35,903 bases of DNA, taken from assembly GCA_008000375.1 (NCBI GenBank), contig SMOI01000300.1, positions 1,559 to 37,461 of the forward strand. The letters run 5' to 3'. Numbering within the stretch: the stretch's first letter is position 1; every line of letters starts with the position of its first letter. The notes below the pieces were generated by a model. The model saw only the letters and a program-made list of their open reading frames with translations, ran no database searches and had not been told where the DNA came from. Source of the stretch: Poteriospumella lacustris. Its lineage: Eukaryota > Sar > Chrysophyceae > Chromulinales > Dinobryaceae. The position numbers and the translations under genes were made by a program. This document shows, piece after piece, positions 8,651 to 18,961 of the stretch.

Positions 8651-11072
8651 AAGAGTGCCATTAAGCCTTGAATCCTGACCTTAACCCCAACCCTAACCCT
8701 TAGCAATACATTTGACGCACGTCAAGACCGTAGTAGTGTACCATGTAGTAGTGTAGGAGTCGCAGTGATTGTCCGCGCGCAGCCGCGCACTCTGTAAAGG
8801 AAATATTCCGGAAATCGATACATACAGAGAGTTATCGAAACCTCCGGGCACGTGGCACGTGCGGCTGCGTGAACTTCTCGCTGCTGAGAGAGTGGCAGTG
8901 ATGAGTGATGATGAGTGATGATCAGTCAGACCAGCCCCTGCCTACCAGGCCTATGAGGAGACGGTTTGTGTCATCCATTGGTCGAGAGGCACATCGGTCC
9001 AATGATCAAAGGTTTTTGGATGAAAATATGGTCCAATATGGATGAAAGAAAACCTATGGTCCAATAGATCGGTTTCATCGCGACTGTTGCGAAAAACATC
9101 CATCGACCACCGTAGTGTTCCGAGAAGAGCGTAACCCCACAGTAAATTGTAAGCCAGTTGTGAACGTTGCTACATTCCACATTCACAATGTGTGATGTGC
9201 GATTGTGCTCGCTGGAACAGTTCGTACGCATCGCGGCATTCCAGCTGCAGTCGTGACCGGGCGACCAAAGCGACACGGGACTCCCCTGGTTGTCGTGGCC
9301 GCAACACACCGTGCTCTTGGGCTTCAGCAGCGGCGATGGTAGTGCAGTGGCGGTACTGGTAGCAACGTATCGCTCAGCGGCGCTGGTCGCAGACTGGCGG
9401 CGGTGGGAACGTCGTCGTCGAAGTTGTGGTCCGCTGAGGCTCCGGGATCAACGATGGCATCGATGAGGGCGCCGTATTAGATGGCTGCTGCTACCTCGCA
9501 CCGCACGCAAACAAGCTCATCAATTGGCGACGAACCAGTGGCACAGCAGCACATCGTCCAGCGCATTGGTAGCGACGCAGTTGATGGTCGTGATGAAGGT
9601 TGGCGAGGCGATGGGGATGTGAGTCGCGACCAACGACGGCGGCGGTGGCGACGGCGGTAGCTCGTCTACCGCCCGTCGTTGGTTCCTTGCTGCACTGCCC
9701 GGAACGCAGGATCTCCGAACTGCCAACCATCCATTCGTCTGCAACAAGACCTACAATAGCAATGCGGCGAGAAATGTGCGTACACCGTGTGGCCTTGGGC
9801 GGTGCTGTTCCAGCATATTTGGTGACAGCACACCCTCGGACTCGCCATATTCGTCATATTTTCGATCTCTTCTATCGCCTCATTGATATTCAACCAGGAA
9901 AAATAATTGCAATCGATTTTATGTCCTGTGGTGCATCGAATGAAGTGTGAAGTTCGTTTTTCTGATAGATATTACGAAAGTTCTGGCAGATCTACGACAC
10001 GAAAAATGTTGAACATCGAAAATTTCGCTCGTTTTTGTATCAAAACTCACGAGAATTCCCATAGAAAAATGTAAATTTTATTGTTGTTGACTCAAATATT
10101 CATGATAAACATGCTTACATGCTTTTCTACCCCTTTCTACCTTAATTGAGGACTTTCTAATCGACAAACGAAAATGAGGCCGCTAGACATGGTTGTCTTC
10201 TGCTCCGAGTTTCAGCCTCAAGAAAAAGTAATTCTCCAAGATATTTTGTCATCGCATGATAAAAGAACATTCTCAAATGCTACTCCGGGCAGTTCATTTT
10301 GATTAGTATTGAATTAGTTCAATAGGATGGCAAAATCTGGAAGAAAATGTTCCAAAAATGTGTAACCCTCCATCTTGTTGGATCATTAGTGCATACTACA
10401 ATATATTTCACATGAACTGCGCCCACTGAGCCTTTCGCCGCATCCAAGTTTAGCAGAAACGATGGAGGTTGATCTGGAAGAGGCCAAAATGGCGATACAC
10501 TACCGACATTTCTCTGGGTAGCAATCGGTACGAAGTGCTCGGACCTAAACAGAACCTCGTTTAACGCTTACTTTGCAGTCACATAAGGAAATGTCGTCTA
10601 CTTTAGTTCTGATTCAGGAGGTTACACGTTTCTTTTGCTAACTGTTGGCACCGTCCTGAACTGAGATGGTGTATTGTTTCTTACACACATTTTTACACAT
10701 TCTTATTACACATTGAGTAAAGCACAAAGTAATACAGAGGTCCGACGCACAGTGCTCTTGCTAAAGTTGTAACGGCTCGCCGTCGCGGCGTCCGTCGGAT
10801 CACCGCCAACCACCTGCGACGGTGATCGGCGATGGGATCGTTTGGACTTCGGACTTTATCGTCATGGTTCATGGTTCATGGCCAACGGCTCATGGTGCGC
10901 CAACCGCCGACCAGCAACTTCATCCGCATTGAGAAGATTAATCAATGTTCTCAAGAGGATTATTGCTCTGACATCACCCGCTCTTCGGTGGAGGTCTAAC
11001 ACAGTTCGAGGGCTGTGTCTGTGTTCAATCGTTTTCGTACGACGGTATTGCTGATCGGATGAAAGAGACAAC
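8651..11072. other. 2.4-kb stretch without a convincing gene
   Basis: The first part (to about 9950) is moderately GC-rich; the rest is AT-richer. Minor elements seen: CCCTAACCCT at 8691-8700, a GATGAGT-type short repeat at about 8898-8925, a repeated TATGGTCCAATA near 9030-9065, and a hairpin with stem GATCACCG/CGGTGATC at 10798-10827. Several short minus-strand frames between 8971 and 9730 have a cysteine-rich, secreted-protein flavour but do not join into a supported gene. Nothing recognisable was found between 9950 and 10790. Confidence 0.6.
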
Positions 11073-11843
11073 ATGATGCATTTCTGCATTCTCGTTCTGA
11101 GCCTTGCTCTGCACGCTTTTGGTTCATCGTACTTTTTGCCGAACACCTTGCGACTGCGCAGCACTAATCGGGAGTTCATAGTGAGGCAAGTTCCTGGAGA
11201 TGGTGGCTGCCTCTTCCATTCGCTGGCAGCAAGCATCGATCACCTGTTCACAAATAAACACAGCATCTTCGACAATCGACTTGAAGTCTTGTCGTCTCAG
11301 TTGAGGAACCTCGCGGTGGATCTGCTGGAACGAGATATCACCTTCTACGCCGAGGACAACTCCACAATCGCTGCTGCAGAGATGCTGGCGTTCGTCAGTC
11401 AGCATCACCATCTCTCTCCGGAAGAGTATTGCAGATTGATGAGGAAGGCGGACACTTGGGGCGGCGGTCCTGAAATCGTCGCCCTCTGCAATCACTTCAA
11501 TTGCCCCATTCACGTGTATAGTCTGGGAACGAAGGGGATTCTGTGGGGCAAACAGTTTGTACTGGACTTGACCGCGCGGTTCGGACGATCGGACTTGCAG
11601 AAGAAGCCTATTCACTTGCTTTCTGTCGACGGCCGCTTCCCGTCCATCAAACCGGGTGAACAAGAGGCGGTGGGGAATCACTTCATGGCACTGTTTCCGG
11701 TGGACGAGGAGGTCGAGGGAAGCCACATTACTGCTTGTTGCGAGGCAGCGATCAAGACACTGTCTGTACCTGCCGTTCAGCAACTGCAACTGCCTCGTGG
11801 CGTCATTCGCTGCCTTCGCCAACAACGTCGGAACAGAAAATGA
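11073..11843 (+). CDS. OTU-family cysteine protease with an N-terminal signal sequence
   Basis: A 256-residue single-exon protein. Residues 1-18 are a hydrophobic stretch (FCILVLSLALHAFG) that reads as a signal peptide or membrane anchor. The OTU catalytic motif follows: QVPGDGGCLFHSL at 39-51, with Asp43 and nucleophile Cys46. The conserved WGGGPEIVALCNHF block is at 129-142, then PIHVY, and the catalytic His203 in GNHFMALFP. OTU proteases cleave ubiquitin or ubiquitin-like chains. All three catalytic positions are present, so activity is likely. Most OTU enzymes are cytosolic; a secretory leader suggests action in the ER lumen, outside the cell, or at a membrane. About 50 residues after the domain are not recognised. 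The gene converges on the next one with only 58 bp between stop codons, so 3' UTRs probably overlap. Confidence 0.85.
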   Translation: MMHFCILVLSLALHAFGSSYFLPNTLRLRSTNREFIVRQVPGDGGCLFHSLAASIDHLFTNKHSIFDNRLEVLSSQLRNLAVDLLERDITFYAEDNSTIAAAEMLAFVSQHHHLSPEEYCRLMRKADTWGGGPEIVALCNHFNCPIHVYSLGTKGILWGKQFVLDLTARFGRSDLQKKPIHLLSVDGRFPSIKPGEQEAVGNHFMALFPVDEEVEGSHITACCEAAIKTLSVPAVQQLQLPRGVIRCLRQQRRNRK

Positions 11844-11901
11844 GCGATGTACCCACCCAGAACACAGTTGGCGCTCAACTCGTTATATACCATTAGATTT
11901 A

Positions 11902-12904
11902 CTATGCTAAGAACTGCACCGCGAATAATGTCCCGAAGCAAACGATCAGCAGCCCGATTCGGACCAGCAAATTCACGAACACGCTGTCAGCCTTGTCCTT
12001 TTCCTGCAAATAGCACTCAACAGTTCGCAGGACGACAACGAACGGTACCACCGAAACAAAAAAGAAGCCCAGGACTATTCCAGACAGAATCGTAAAAATG
12101 ACAGCAAAGCTGGCAAATACGCGCTGGCTTGTAACGAAATGGAGCAAGTACGCCAACACGATCACCGTCAGAAACGAAGGATACAAAGTCGCGCAACAGA
12201 AGCTCAAGGCCTCCCTGCATTGCGTCCAGAACCCCGCCAGTTCGCCAGTTGCATCATTATCCCGCAGCTCCTGCGTTGAAGGGACTTTCAAGGACGCGCT
12301 GTTGTAATTTCTGCTTTCACCTTCAGGCGCCGACTCGGTGCGTTGAACAGGTACCGACTCAATGACAGGGGGTTTCTCCACGACAACGGTTTCTTCGACG
12401 ACTGCCTCGATTCGGCGGGGCTCTGGAGTCTTGGGCTGCAGGGACTTTCGAGAACGAGGCTTTTTAGCAGAAACTGGCCGATCCTCGCCCTCCTCGTCGG
12501 ACCCGTTCTCTTCGTCCGCAAAGCTTCTGGCAGTCTTATTCGCGACTGGAGAAGGAATGATATTTTTGGCTTCAAGAAGAGACGAAAGTCTACGGCAAAG
12601 TTTGGAGATGTTAAGTGTCGAACAGACGACCAAAGATACGAAAGTACCTCTCGGTGTTTCGTCGCGTTGACGCTTTCTTCGCAGTTTTCTGCTCTTCAGT
12701 CACAGAAGATTTCACTTTGCGGGTGGTGGATGGGGCGATTTCGTCGTCCTCATCTCCTACGGCCTTAGTCCTCTTTTTTGACGTGAGGCTTTCCTCGTGA
12801 ACTTCATCAACCGATCGTTTGTTTGCCGTTTGGGCACGACGAACGGTGGCCTTCTTCGACGGCGTTGTCACGGCACCTTCCAGGTCCAATGGTCGCTTAC
12901 TCAT
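11902..12904 (-). CDS. Basic, disordered protein with C-terminal membrane helices, unknown function
   Basis: Exons 12904-12648 and 12589-11902 are joined across a 58-bp intron (GTACTT...CCGTAG, phase 2). They give 314 residues beginning MSKRPLDLEG. The first 200 residues are charged and low in hydrophobics, with Lys/Arg clusters that look like nuclear localisation signals (TSKKRTK, AKKPRSRK) and acidic runs. Residues from about 215 on contain three or four hydrophobic segments (for example LTVIVLAYLLHFV, IVLGFFFVSVVPFVVVL, LLIVCFGTLFAVQFLA), ending at the membrane. A basic nuclear-type head plus C-terminal membrane segments recalls inner nuclear membrane or ER proteins, but no family was recognised. 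It is divergent from the EF-G2 gene, with 480 bp between start codons. Confidence 0.72.
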
Positions 12905-13136
12905 GGCTCCTAAACTGTGGTATAAGGAACGTTGGAATGAATCGATGTGAAGCGCAGTGATACATTCGAGGTTAGCATAAGACCATTGTCGGGGCCGAGC
13001 GACCTTCGCTGGCTCGGCGCCCCAACCGCCGCCGCTAGATACACATCCCAGTTGCACATCCAGACGCAGAGTCTGGGATACACCATAGACGCAGACTTCC
13101 CAAACACCATCTGCGTCCAAGTCGTCGTCGTCGTCG

Positions 13137-13205
<69 letters not shown>

Positions 13206-13384
13206 GCCGTCTCTCATCGAATCGATGGACGAGAACGATTGATGCAACAGGTCGCGGCCCACAATGGTTCTCGTGCATTGAAGAACAGATTTGATGTGCG
13301 ACGCTCCAGGAACCTGCGGTGAAAGGGGAAACTTGATTTGAACAGCGAAGAAGCCCTTCTGACGTCACAGCGCAGCCACCAGCG
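12905..13384. promoter_or_regulatory. Divergent promoter region with a long GTC/GAC microsatellite
   Basis: The 480-bp region lies between two divergent start codons. It holds an almost perfect GTC triplet run at 13121-13203, broken once by GTCTC. On the minus strand this would read as polyaspartate, and a 152-codon minus-strand ORF (12910-13368) owes its length to it. I regard the stretch as non-coding upstream DNA. Confidence 0.6.
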
Positions 13385-15800
13385 ATGATCCGAGCCGCTT
13401 TGTTCGGTCGCCCGAAGGTTCACCAAAGAACTTGGTCTCTGTCGAAAACTTCTCGCCATCGCTTGAACTCCACGTTAACTGCGTCAGAGCAGTCGTTTGT
13501 GTCGAAAATCAGAAACGTTGGGATCGTGGCTCATATCGATGCCGGGAAGACAACGACCACTGAGCACATTCTGTTCGTCAGTGGGAAGATCGATTCAATC
13601 GGCCGCGTTGATAGAGGTGATACGGTCATGGATTTCATGCCACAAGAGAAAGAGCGCGGAATCACGATATCGTCCGCGGCGATCTCGTGTCAGTGGAAGG
13701 GCCACACCATCAACATCATCGACACGTACGTCCCTCTCAGACAGACTCCGATCGGTGATAGTGACGCTTCTTTCGTATAGGCCTGGCCATGTGGACTTTT
13801 CAGTGGAAGTGGAGCTCGCCACGAGGGTATTGGACGGCTGCGTGGTCCTGGTCGACGCGGTGGCCGGTGTGCAGTGCCAAACGAAATCGGTGTGGCGACG
13901 ATTGAACAGACGCAACTTGCCGGCGGTGGCGTTCGTGAACAAGATGGATCGCATAGGAGCGTCCATAGAGAGCGCCATGTCGTCGATGGCGCAGCAGCTG
14001 CGAACGACACCGCTGGCGATGCAGATGCCCGTTTTCGTGAAAAACGGCCAAGACGACCGCTTCGCCGGCTTCGTCGACCTCCTGACGCGCACCAAGTTCG
14101 AATGGCAAGCGGCGACCTCCAGCCAGTCGGCGCCGGCTGTGTCAACCGTCGATGCGGGCGACGATGCGTTCGCGGAGGTGGAGCGATGGCGCGAGGCGCT
14201 GCTGGAGCAGCTGGCGAGCCACGACGACGAGTTCATGGAGCTGTACCTGGAGCAGGACCAGGCGGTGCCCTTGGACGCTGTCTTGCAAGCGCTGCGCAGG
14301 ACGACGTTGTCCCGCCGGCTGCTGCCGGTGTTTTGCGGCGCGACGCTGAAGGGAATGGGCACTCAGGCGCTGCTGGACGGCGTGACGGCGCTGCTGCCGA
14401 GCCCACTCGACGTGCAGCTGCCCTCCGCGACCGACAAGGGCGGCAAGACGCCGATCGAGCTGGAGACGGCCGTGATGATCTTCAAGTTGAGTCAGCAAGG
14501 CGGCAGGGGCCTCGTCGCCTTCGGTCGCGTTTTCGCCGGGCGGCTGCAGAGCGGCGCGGCGCTGCGCAACCTGCGCGTGGACCAGGAGGACAAGGTGAAC
14601 TCGCTGCTGACCGTCGACGCCGACGAGTTCGCCGCCGCCAACGAGAAGACGGCGCTGACGGGCGAAGTCGTCTGCCTCTCGGGCCTGCGAGCGGCGGCGC
14701 CGGGTGACCTGCTGGTGTCCCGCCGCGACGCCGTGCAGCTCAACCGACACGCGTCGCTGCGAGCGCAGTGGATGCGCAGAGCGAGTGTCGAGATTCCCCC
14801 GCCTGTGTTCGCGTTGGCTCTGGAGACGGAGTCCTCCAGCCACGTGGCGGCTCTGGAGAAGGCGCTGGTCGTTCTGTTGGCCGAGGACCCGTCGCTGGCG
14901 GTGGACAAAGACGCGGAAACGGGCCAGCTGATTCTGCGCGGCCTCGGCGAGCTGCACCTCGAAGTGGCCGTGGACAAGCTGCGCCGACAGCACCGTGTGC
15001 CCGTCTCAACGGGACAAACGCACATCGCCTGTCGCGAGACACTGCAGCTCGGGAGAGAGCTGGACGCCGCGCACCTGCTCAGCTGCGTCAGCGACCGGGC
15101 GAAGCTCAGCGACGAGGACGAGGACGACGACAACGCCGCTGGTGCCGATGTCGACGCCACTGACGAGCCCGCCACAGTCGTGCGACATGCGGCGCGGTAC
15201 GAGCGAGTGCTGGAAGGGGGCAAGCGCCTGTTTGCGGCGTTCGACTTGGAGGTCGCCCCCTTGGCGGCCCATCGCATCAGCGCCCCGGCGCAGTTTGCCG
15301 TCGACGACGCGGTGAAGGCGCAGCTGTCGATGAACGAACGCGACGTGCTGGCCGACGCGCTGCGCCGCTCGTTCGAACGCGGCCCTCGCGGTTACCCAGT
15401 GACCGGCGTGCGCGTGCGCGTCCTCAGCGTCGAGCGGGACGCCAACACGACGCCGGGGGCGATCCGTGCCTGCGTGTCGACGGCTCTGAGCCACCTCCTC
15501 TCGGCCCACGGCGGCCAGGTCGAGGGCGCTGACGTGCCCGTGCTGCTGGAGCCCGTTATGCTGCTCGAGGTCACGGCGCCGCCCACGTGCTTGGGCAACA
15601 TCGTCTCGGACCTGACGTCCAACCGGCGAGCGCTGCAGGTGCACCTGCGGTCCACCGACGACGAAGCCAGCGGCGACGTAGTCGTCGAGGCAGTGGCCCC
15701 ACTGCGCAGCATTTTGGGCTACGCGTCGTCTCTGCGGTCCCTGACGAAGGGTGAGGGGTCCTTCACGGCGGAGTATCTCGCCCATCTCCCGATGGAGTAG
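13385..15800 (+). CDS. GFM2: Mitochondrial elongation factor G2 (ribosome recycling GTPase)
   Basis: Exons 13385-13725 and 13781-15800 join across a 55-bp intron (phase 2) that splits the Thr codon of the G3 motif DTPGH. The product is 786 residues; human GFM2 has 779. The first 30 residues are Arg/Ser-rich with no acidic residue, as in a mitochondrial presequence. GTPase motifs are complete: AHIDAGKTT at 49-57, the ERGITI switch at 90-95, DTPGHVDF at 113-120, and NKMD at 167-170. Domains II-V follow to the C-terminus, with an acidic insert (DEDEDDD) not expected in the family core. Of the two mitochondrial EF-G paralogues, EF-G2 works with mitochondrial RRF to split post-termination ribosomes rather than to translocate. 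The paralogue call rests on overall length and the look of domain IV and should be confirmed by a tree against EF-G1. Confidence 0.85.
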
Positions 15801-16036
15801 CCCGGGCCACGAGGAGGGCCACGAGAGACACAGGGACAGGGACAGGGACAGGAACGATGAGGGCGGGGCTCGCGGGGGGTTCTGTACAGCGCGCGGGGTT
15901 GTTCGTATTGTAAGTAGACCAGAGTGAATTACCGAATGATGCAGGGGGCGATCAGTAGACGAAGGGTGATTCGCCGGCGCTGTAACGTATAGAAGCAGTG
16001 AGGAGGAGAACAGGCAGCGCGAGGGGCGGCGGTCGC
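15801..16036. other. Convergent intergenic spacer
   Basis: This 236-bp spacer lies between the EF-G2 and MTRR stop codons. It contains a short GGGACA tandem repeat at about 15833-15852. No terminator or polyadenylation signal of standard form was seen. Confidence 0.5.
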
Positions 16037-18538
16037 TCAGGACCAGATGTCGAGATTGAGGCGCTTTCGCGTCTTCAGCGTGTTCAGCAGCGCCTGCGCT
16101 GCGGGGAGGTCTTCGCAGTGTCCGTACTGGACGAGGATTTCCTCGAGGGCACGCATCACGTCCTTGGCCATGGCGTTTCCGTCGCCGCAGATGTACACGG
16201 CGGCTTGCTGCGTCACGAGCGCCTCGGCCACCGCTGCGCCGTGCTCCAGGATGCGCTGGGTGACGTACATCTTCGGTCGGTCAGCGATCCGTGAAAACGC
16301 CGTGTGCAGACGGGTGAGGACCCCGGTGGAGGTGAAGTTGTTCAGCTCCGCGCTGAAGAGGAAGTCTCGGTCGTCGCGAGAGCCGAAGAACAGCGTGATG
16401 TCGCCGCACGGGACGCGGTCCAAGAACGACTCTACGCCGTTGCCCTCGCACGGCAGATCCTCCGAGTCCAACTCGAAACCCCCTCGCCACACTCCCTCGC
16501 TCATCAGCTCTGACACGGCAGCAGCCTTCCGCCGTCGCGACGAAGCGGCGTTGCCAGCAGCGACAGGAGCACCGCCGGCGCCGGTGGCGGAGAGATCGAG
16601 CAGCTTGTCCGACGACGAGTGACACGGGTGCAGGCGCTGGTAGCGGTCGCGCTGCTGCGCCTCTCTGTGCTGAAGGAAACCGATGAAGGGCGCCACGCCA
16701 GTGCCTGGGCCGATGAGGATGAGCGGCACCGCCTGGCTGGACGGCAGATGGAAGTGCGGCGTGCTGCGGTGGAAGACGCGCAGCTGGACGTCGGTGCGCG
16801 CCCCGTCCTTCGGATACAGCCACGGCGACAGCAGCGACTCCAAGAACAGGGTACAGACGCCATGGCGCAGTACCGGAGCGAGCTGGCCAACGCGGCAACG
16901 GTACCGGACGAGGGAGAACGCGACGGTGGCGACTTCGCCCTGCGCCAGCGGCGACGAGGCCAACGAATAGTAGCGCGGAACCATCGGCAGCGCGATGCTC
17001 GCAAGCTGCTCCAGCGAGAGCTTGCAGGACGGGAACAAGAACAGCAACTCCGCAATGTTCAGCGCCTGTTGCTCGACGAAGGCGGTGAACAGCTGCTTCT
17101 TCTGCGCCTCGCGCCCGCACAGCAGCGACATCTGCCGCGACTCGCGCTCGTCGGTGCAACAGCGCGCAAGCTGCGCGATCTGAGTCTTCTTGGGCAGGCC
17201 GCAGAGGTCCAATCGGTAGAGCAGCAGCTCCTCCACAGTGAGCGTCTCCTCCTTCCCGCCACTGCTGAGGCGCAGGACGGACGCCATCGACAGCGCCGCG
17301 CCGTGCGTCTCCGCCAGGCGGCGGAACGCGACGTCCACCGCGTAGCGAGGATTTGGGCAGCAGAACGCAATCGCGTCTCCAGGTTCGTACTCGATGTCTG
17401 CGCCGCCGAGGGAAAACTCGAGCGCGACGACGCGCTTGCCCTCGCCCCACGAGTCGGCGGTTTCGTCGAAGGACGAACGCGACATTTGCTCCTCCGTCAG
17501 CCATCGCGCGCCCACCACACTCGCCGCAAACGGTCTCTCGGCACACAGCCCACAGCCGAGGTCTTGTGAACGTGGTGGCTGGACAGTGGCGTCGGACGGT
17601 TCGCCCGCCAGCAGTTCCGCCTTCGTCGCGTCGTGCTTCTCGCGCGACGGCGCCGGGACGTGTCCCGCCACGAGGCTGTCGAAGGCGTCGCTGTCCAGGC
17701 CGATCGCAGCTGCGATGGTCTTCAGCTGCTGCAAGCCCGTGGGGATGGTGCCCATCCTTTCCAACAAAGCCGCCTCGTAGTCGACGCGGCGGGCCTCGCC
17801 GGACGAGGCAGACGCCAGCGACAGCTGCTCGACAGCGGCGCACAGCGGCGACTCGGAGGTCGCAACACAAACGCCCACGTCTCCCTTCGCCTCGCAGGGA
17901 AGATCTTTCGGTGCGGGCGGCGCAGAGGCTTCCGCAAGGAAATTGCGCACGAGGGCCGTGACCGCCGCCTTCCAACGCTCCACCGTCTCTTCCAAGTTGG
18001 TCGCCTCGTCGGCGCACTCGAGGGGCTGCAGGCGCTGGCCTCCGAGCTCTGACAAGCGTTTGTCTATGCTCTTCCCCATGAAGCAAAACTTGTCGTAGTT
18101 GGTATCACCCAGGCCGAGGACGGAGTAGCTCGTCGACGCGAAGAGGTCCTTCGCCTGAGTCAGCAGCGGCGCTGGTCAGTCGGCAGTTAGACGCGCAAAA
18201 CAAATGACGTATTTACCGCAGAACGAAGCTTCACACTGCGCCACCATGAATCGCAGTTTTCCGGGCTGTCCCCGTTTCCGGTCGTGGAACAGGCGATGAG
18301 CAGCAGGTAGTCCGTGTCTTCTTTCTTGGCGAAGCCTTTGAACTTGTTCAAAGCAAGACATTGGATGTCCGCAGCTGCGTGGGAGTCGTGCAGGTGTCCG
18401 TGAAGATCCTTCACGATGCTCTCCGCATTGCCAGTCTGGCTACCATACAGGAGGAAAACGCATCTTCGTCGACAACAGCAGGTCAAGCAGTGCAGCGCCA
18501 AGAATCGTTCAAATCGCGACTTACTTTTGCCGGCTCAT
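16037..18538 (-). CDS. MTRR: Methionine synthase reductase (diflavin reductase), three exons
   Basis: Exons 18538-18525 (14 nt), 18463-18217 and 18154-16037 join across introns of 61 bp (GTAAGT donor, phase 2) and 62 bp (phase 0). They give 792 residues. The flavodoxin domain starts with FLLYGSQTGNAES and has STTGNGD and LGLGDTNYDKFC near 101-111. MTRR-type GKSIDKRLSELG follows. A disordered linker separates it from the FAD domain (YEPGDAIAF near 343, RYYSLASSPL near 481) and the NADPH domain (GPGTGVAPFIGF, CGDGNAMAKDV). The chain ends in LDIWS, as human MTRR does. MTRR passes electrons from NADPH through FAD and FMN to reduce inactive cob(II)alamin on methionine synthase. The protein is longer than human MTRR (698) because of the linker and a Ser/Arg/Ala insert before the NADPH half. 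The 14-nt first exon was placed by frame and donor quality. Related P450 or NR1-type reductases are less likely given the IDKRL and IWS signatures. Confidence 0.88.
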
Positions 18539-18961
18539 CCCGAAGAAATTGAAATCCGAGCAATGAACCCCAGACAATAGATTGTGGGATCGCATCGATG
18601 CAAGATAACGCGGGGCAAGAGTTAAGGCGTCTCACGTGACCGCGACGGTTCCGACGGAACAGGCGCTCGGCGGAACTATCCCGGGAACCCACTTCTAGCA
18701 AGACCTTTGCGGATTCCCGGAAAATATCCCAACGTCTTTGCCGTCGTCGTCATCATGTCGGCTGCGGAGCGATCTTCGTCGCCGACGATCGATCGAGCCT
18801 CCTTCGGTCGATTGGTGATTGGTGTAGCGATTTAACAGCTGGCAGAATAGTCTGCTCGTCTGCTCCGCAACTGTGAAGTGGATAGTGTTCGTCGCACCCA
18901 GGCTGCAAACTGCGACACTCGGTCAACGTCCGGACGACCACAGCTCGTTCGTTCCCTGAGG
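18539..18961. promoter_or_regulatory. Divergent upstream region between MTRR and the C2-DysF gene
   Basis: The 423-bp region lies between the two start codons and presumably carries both promoters. A short GTCGTCGTCATCATG run sits at about 18741-18755. The frame of the downstream gene is open back to 18878 but contains no ATG before 18962. No defined control element was recognised. Confidence 0.45.

Noticed and set aside
9600-9950. 116-codon plus-strand ORF
   Set aside because: No recognisable motif, mixed composition, and no splice or neighbour support.
12910-13368. Polyaspartate-containing ORF
   Set aside because: Its length comes from the GTC microsatellite between two divergent genes.
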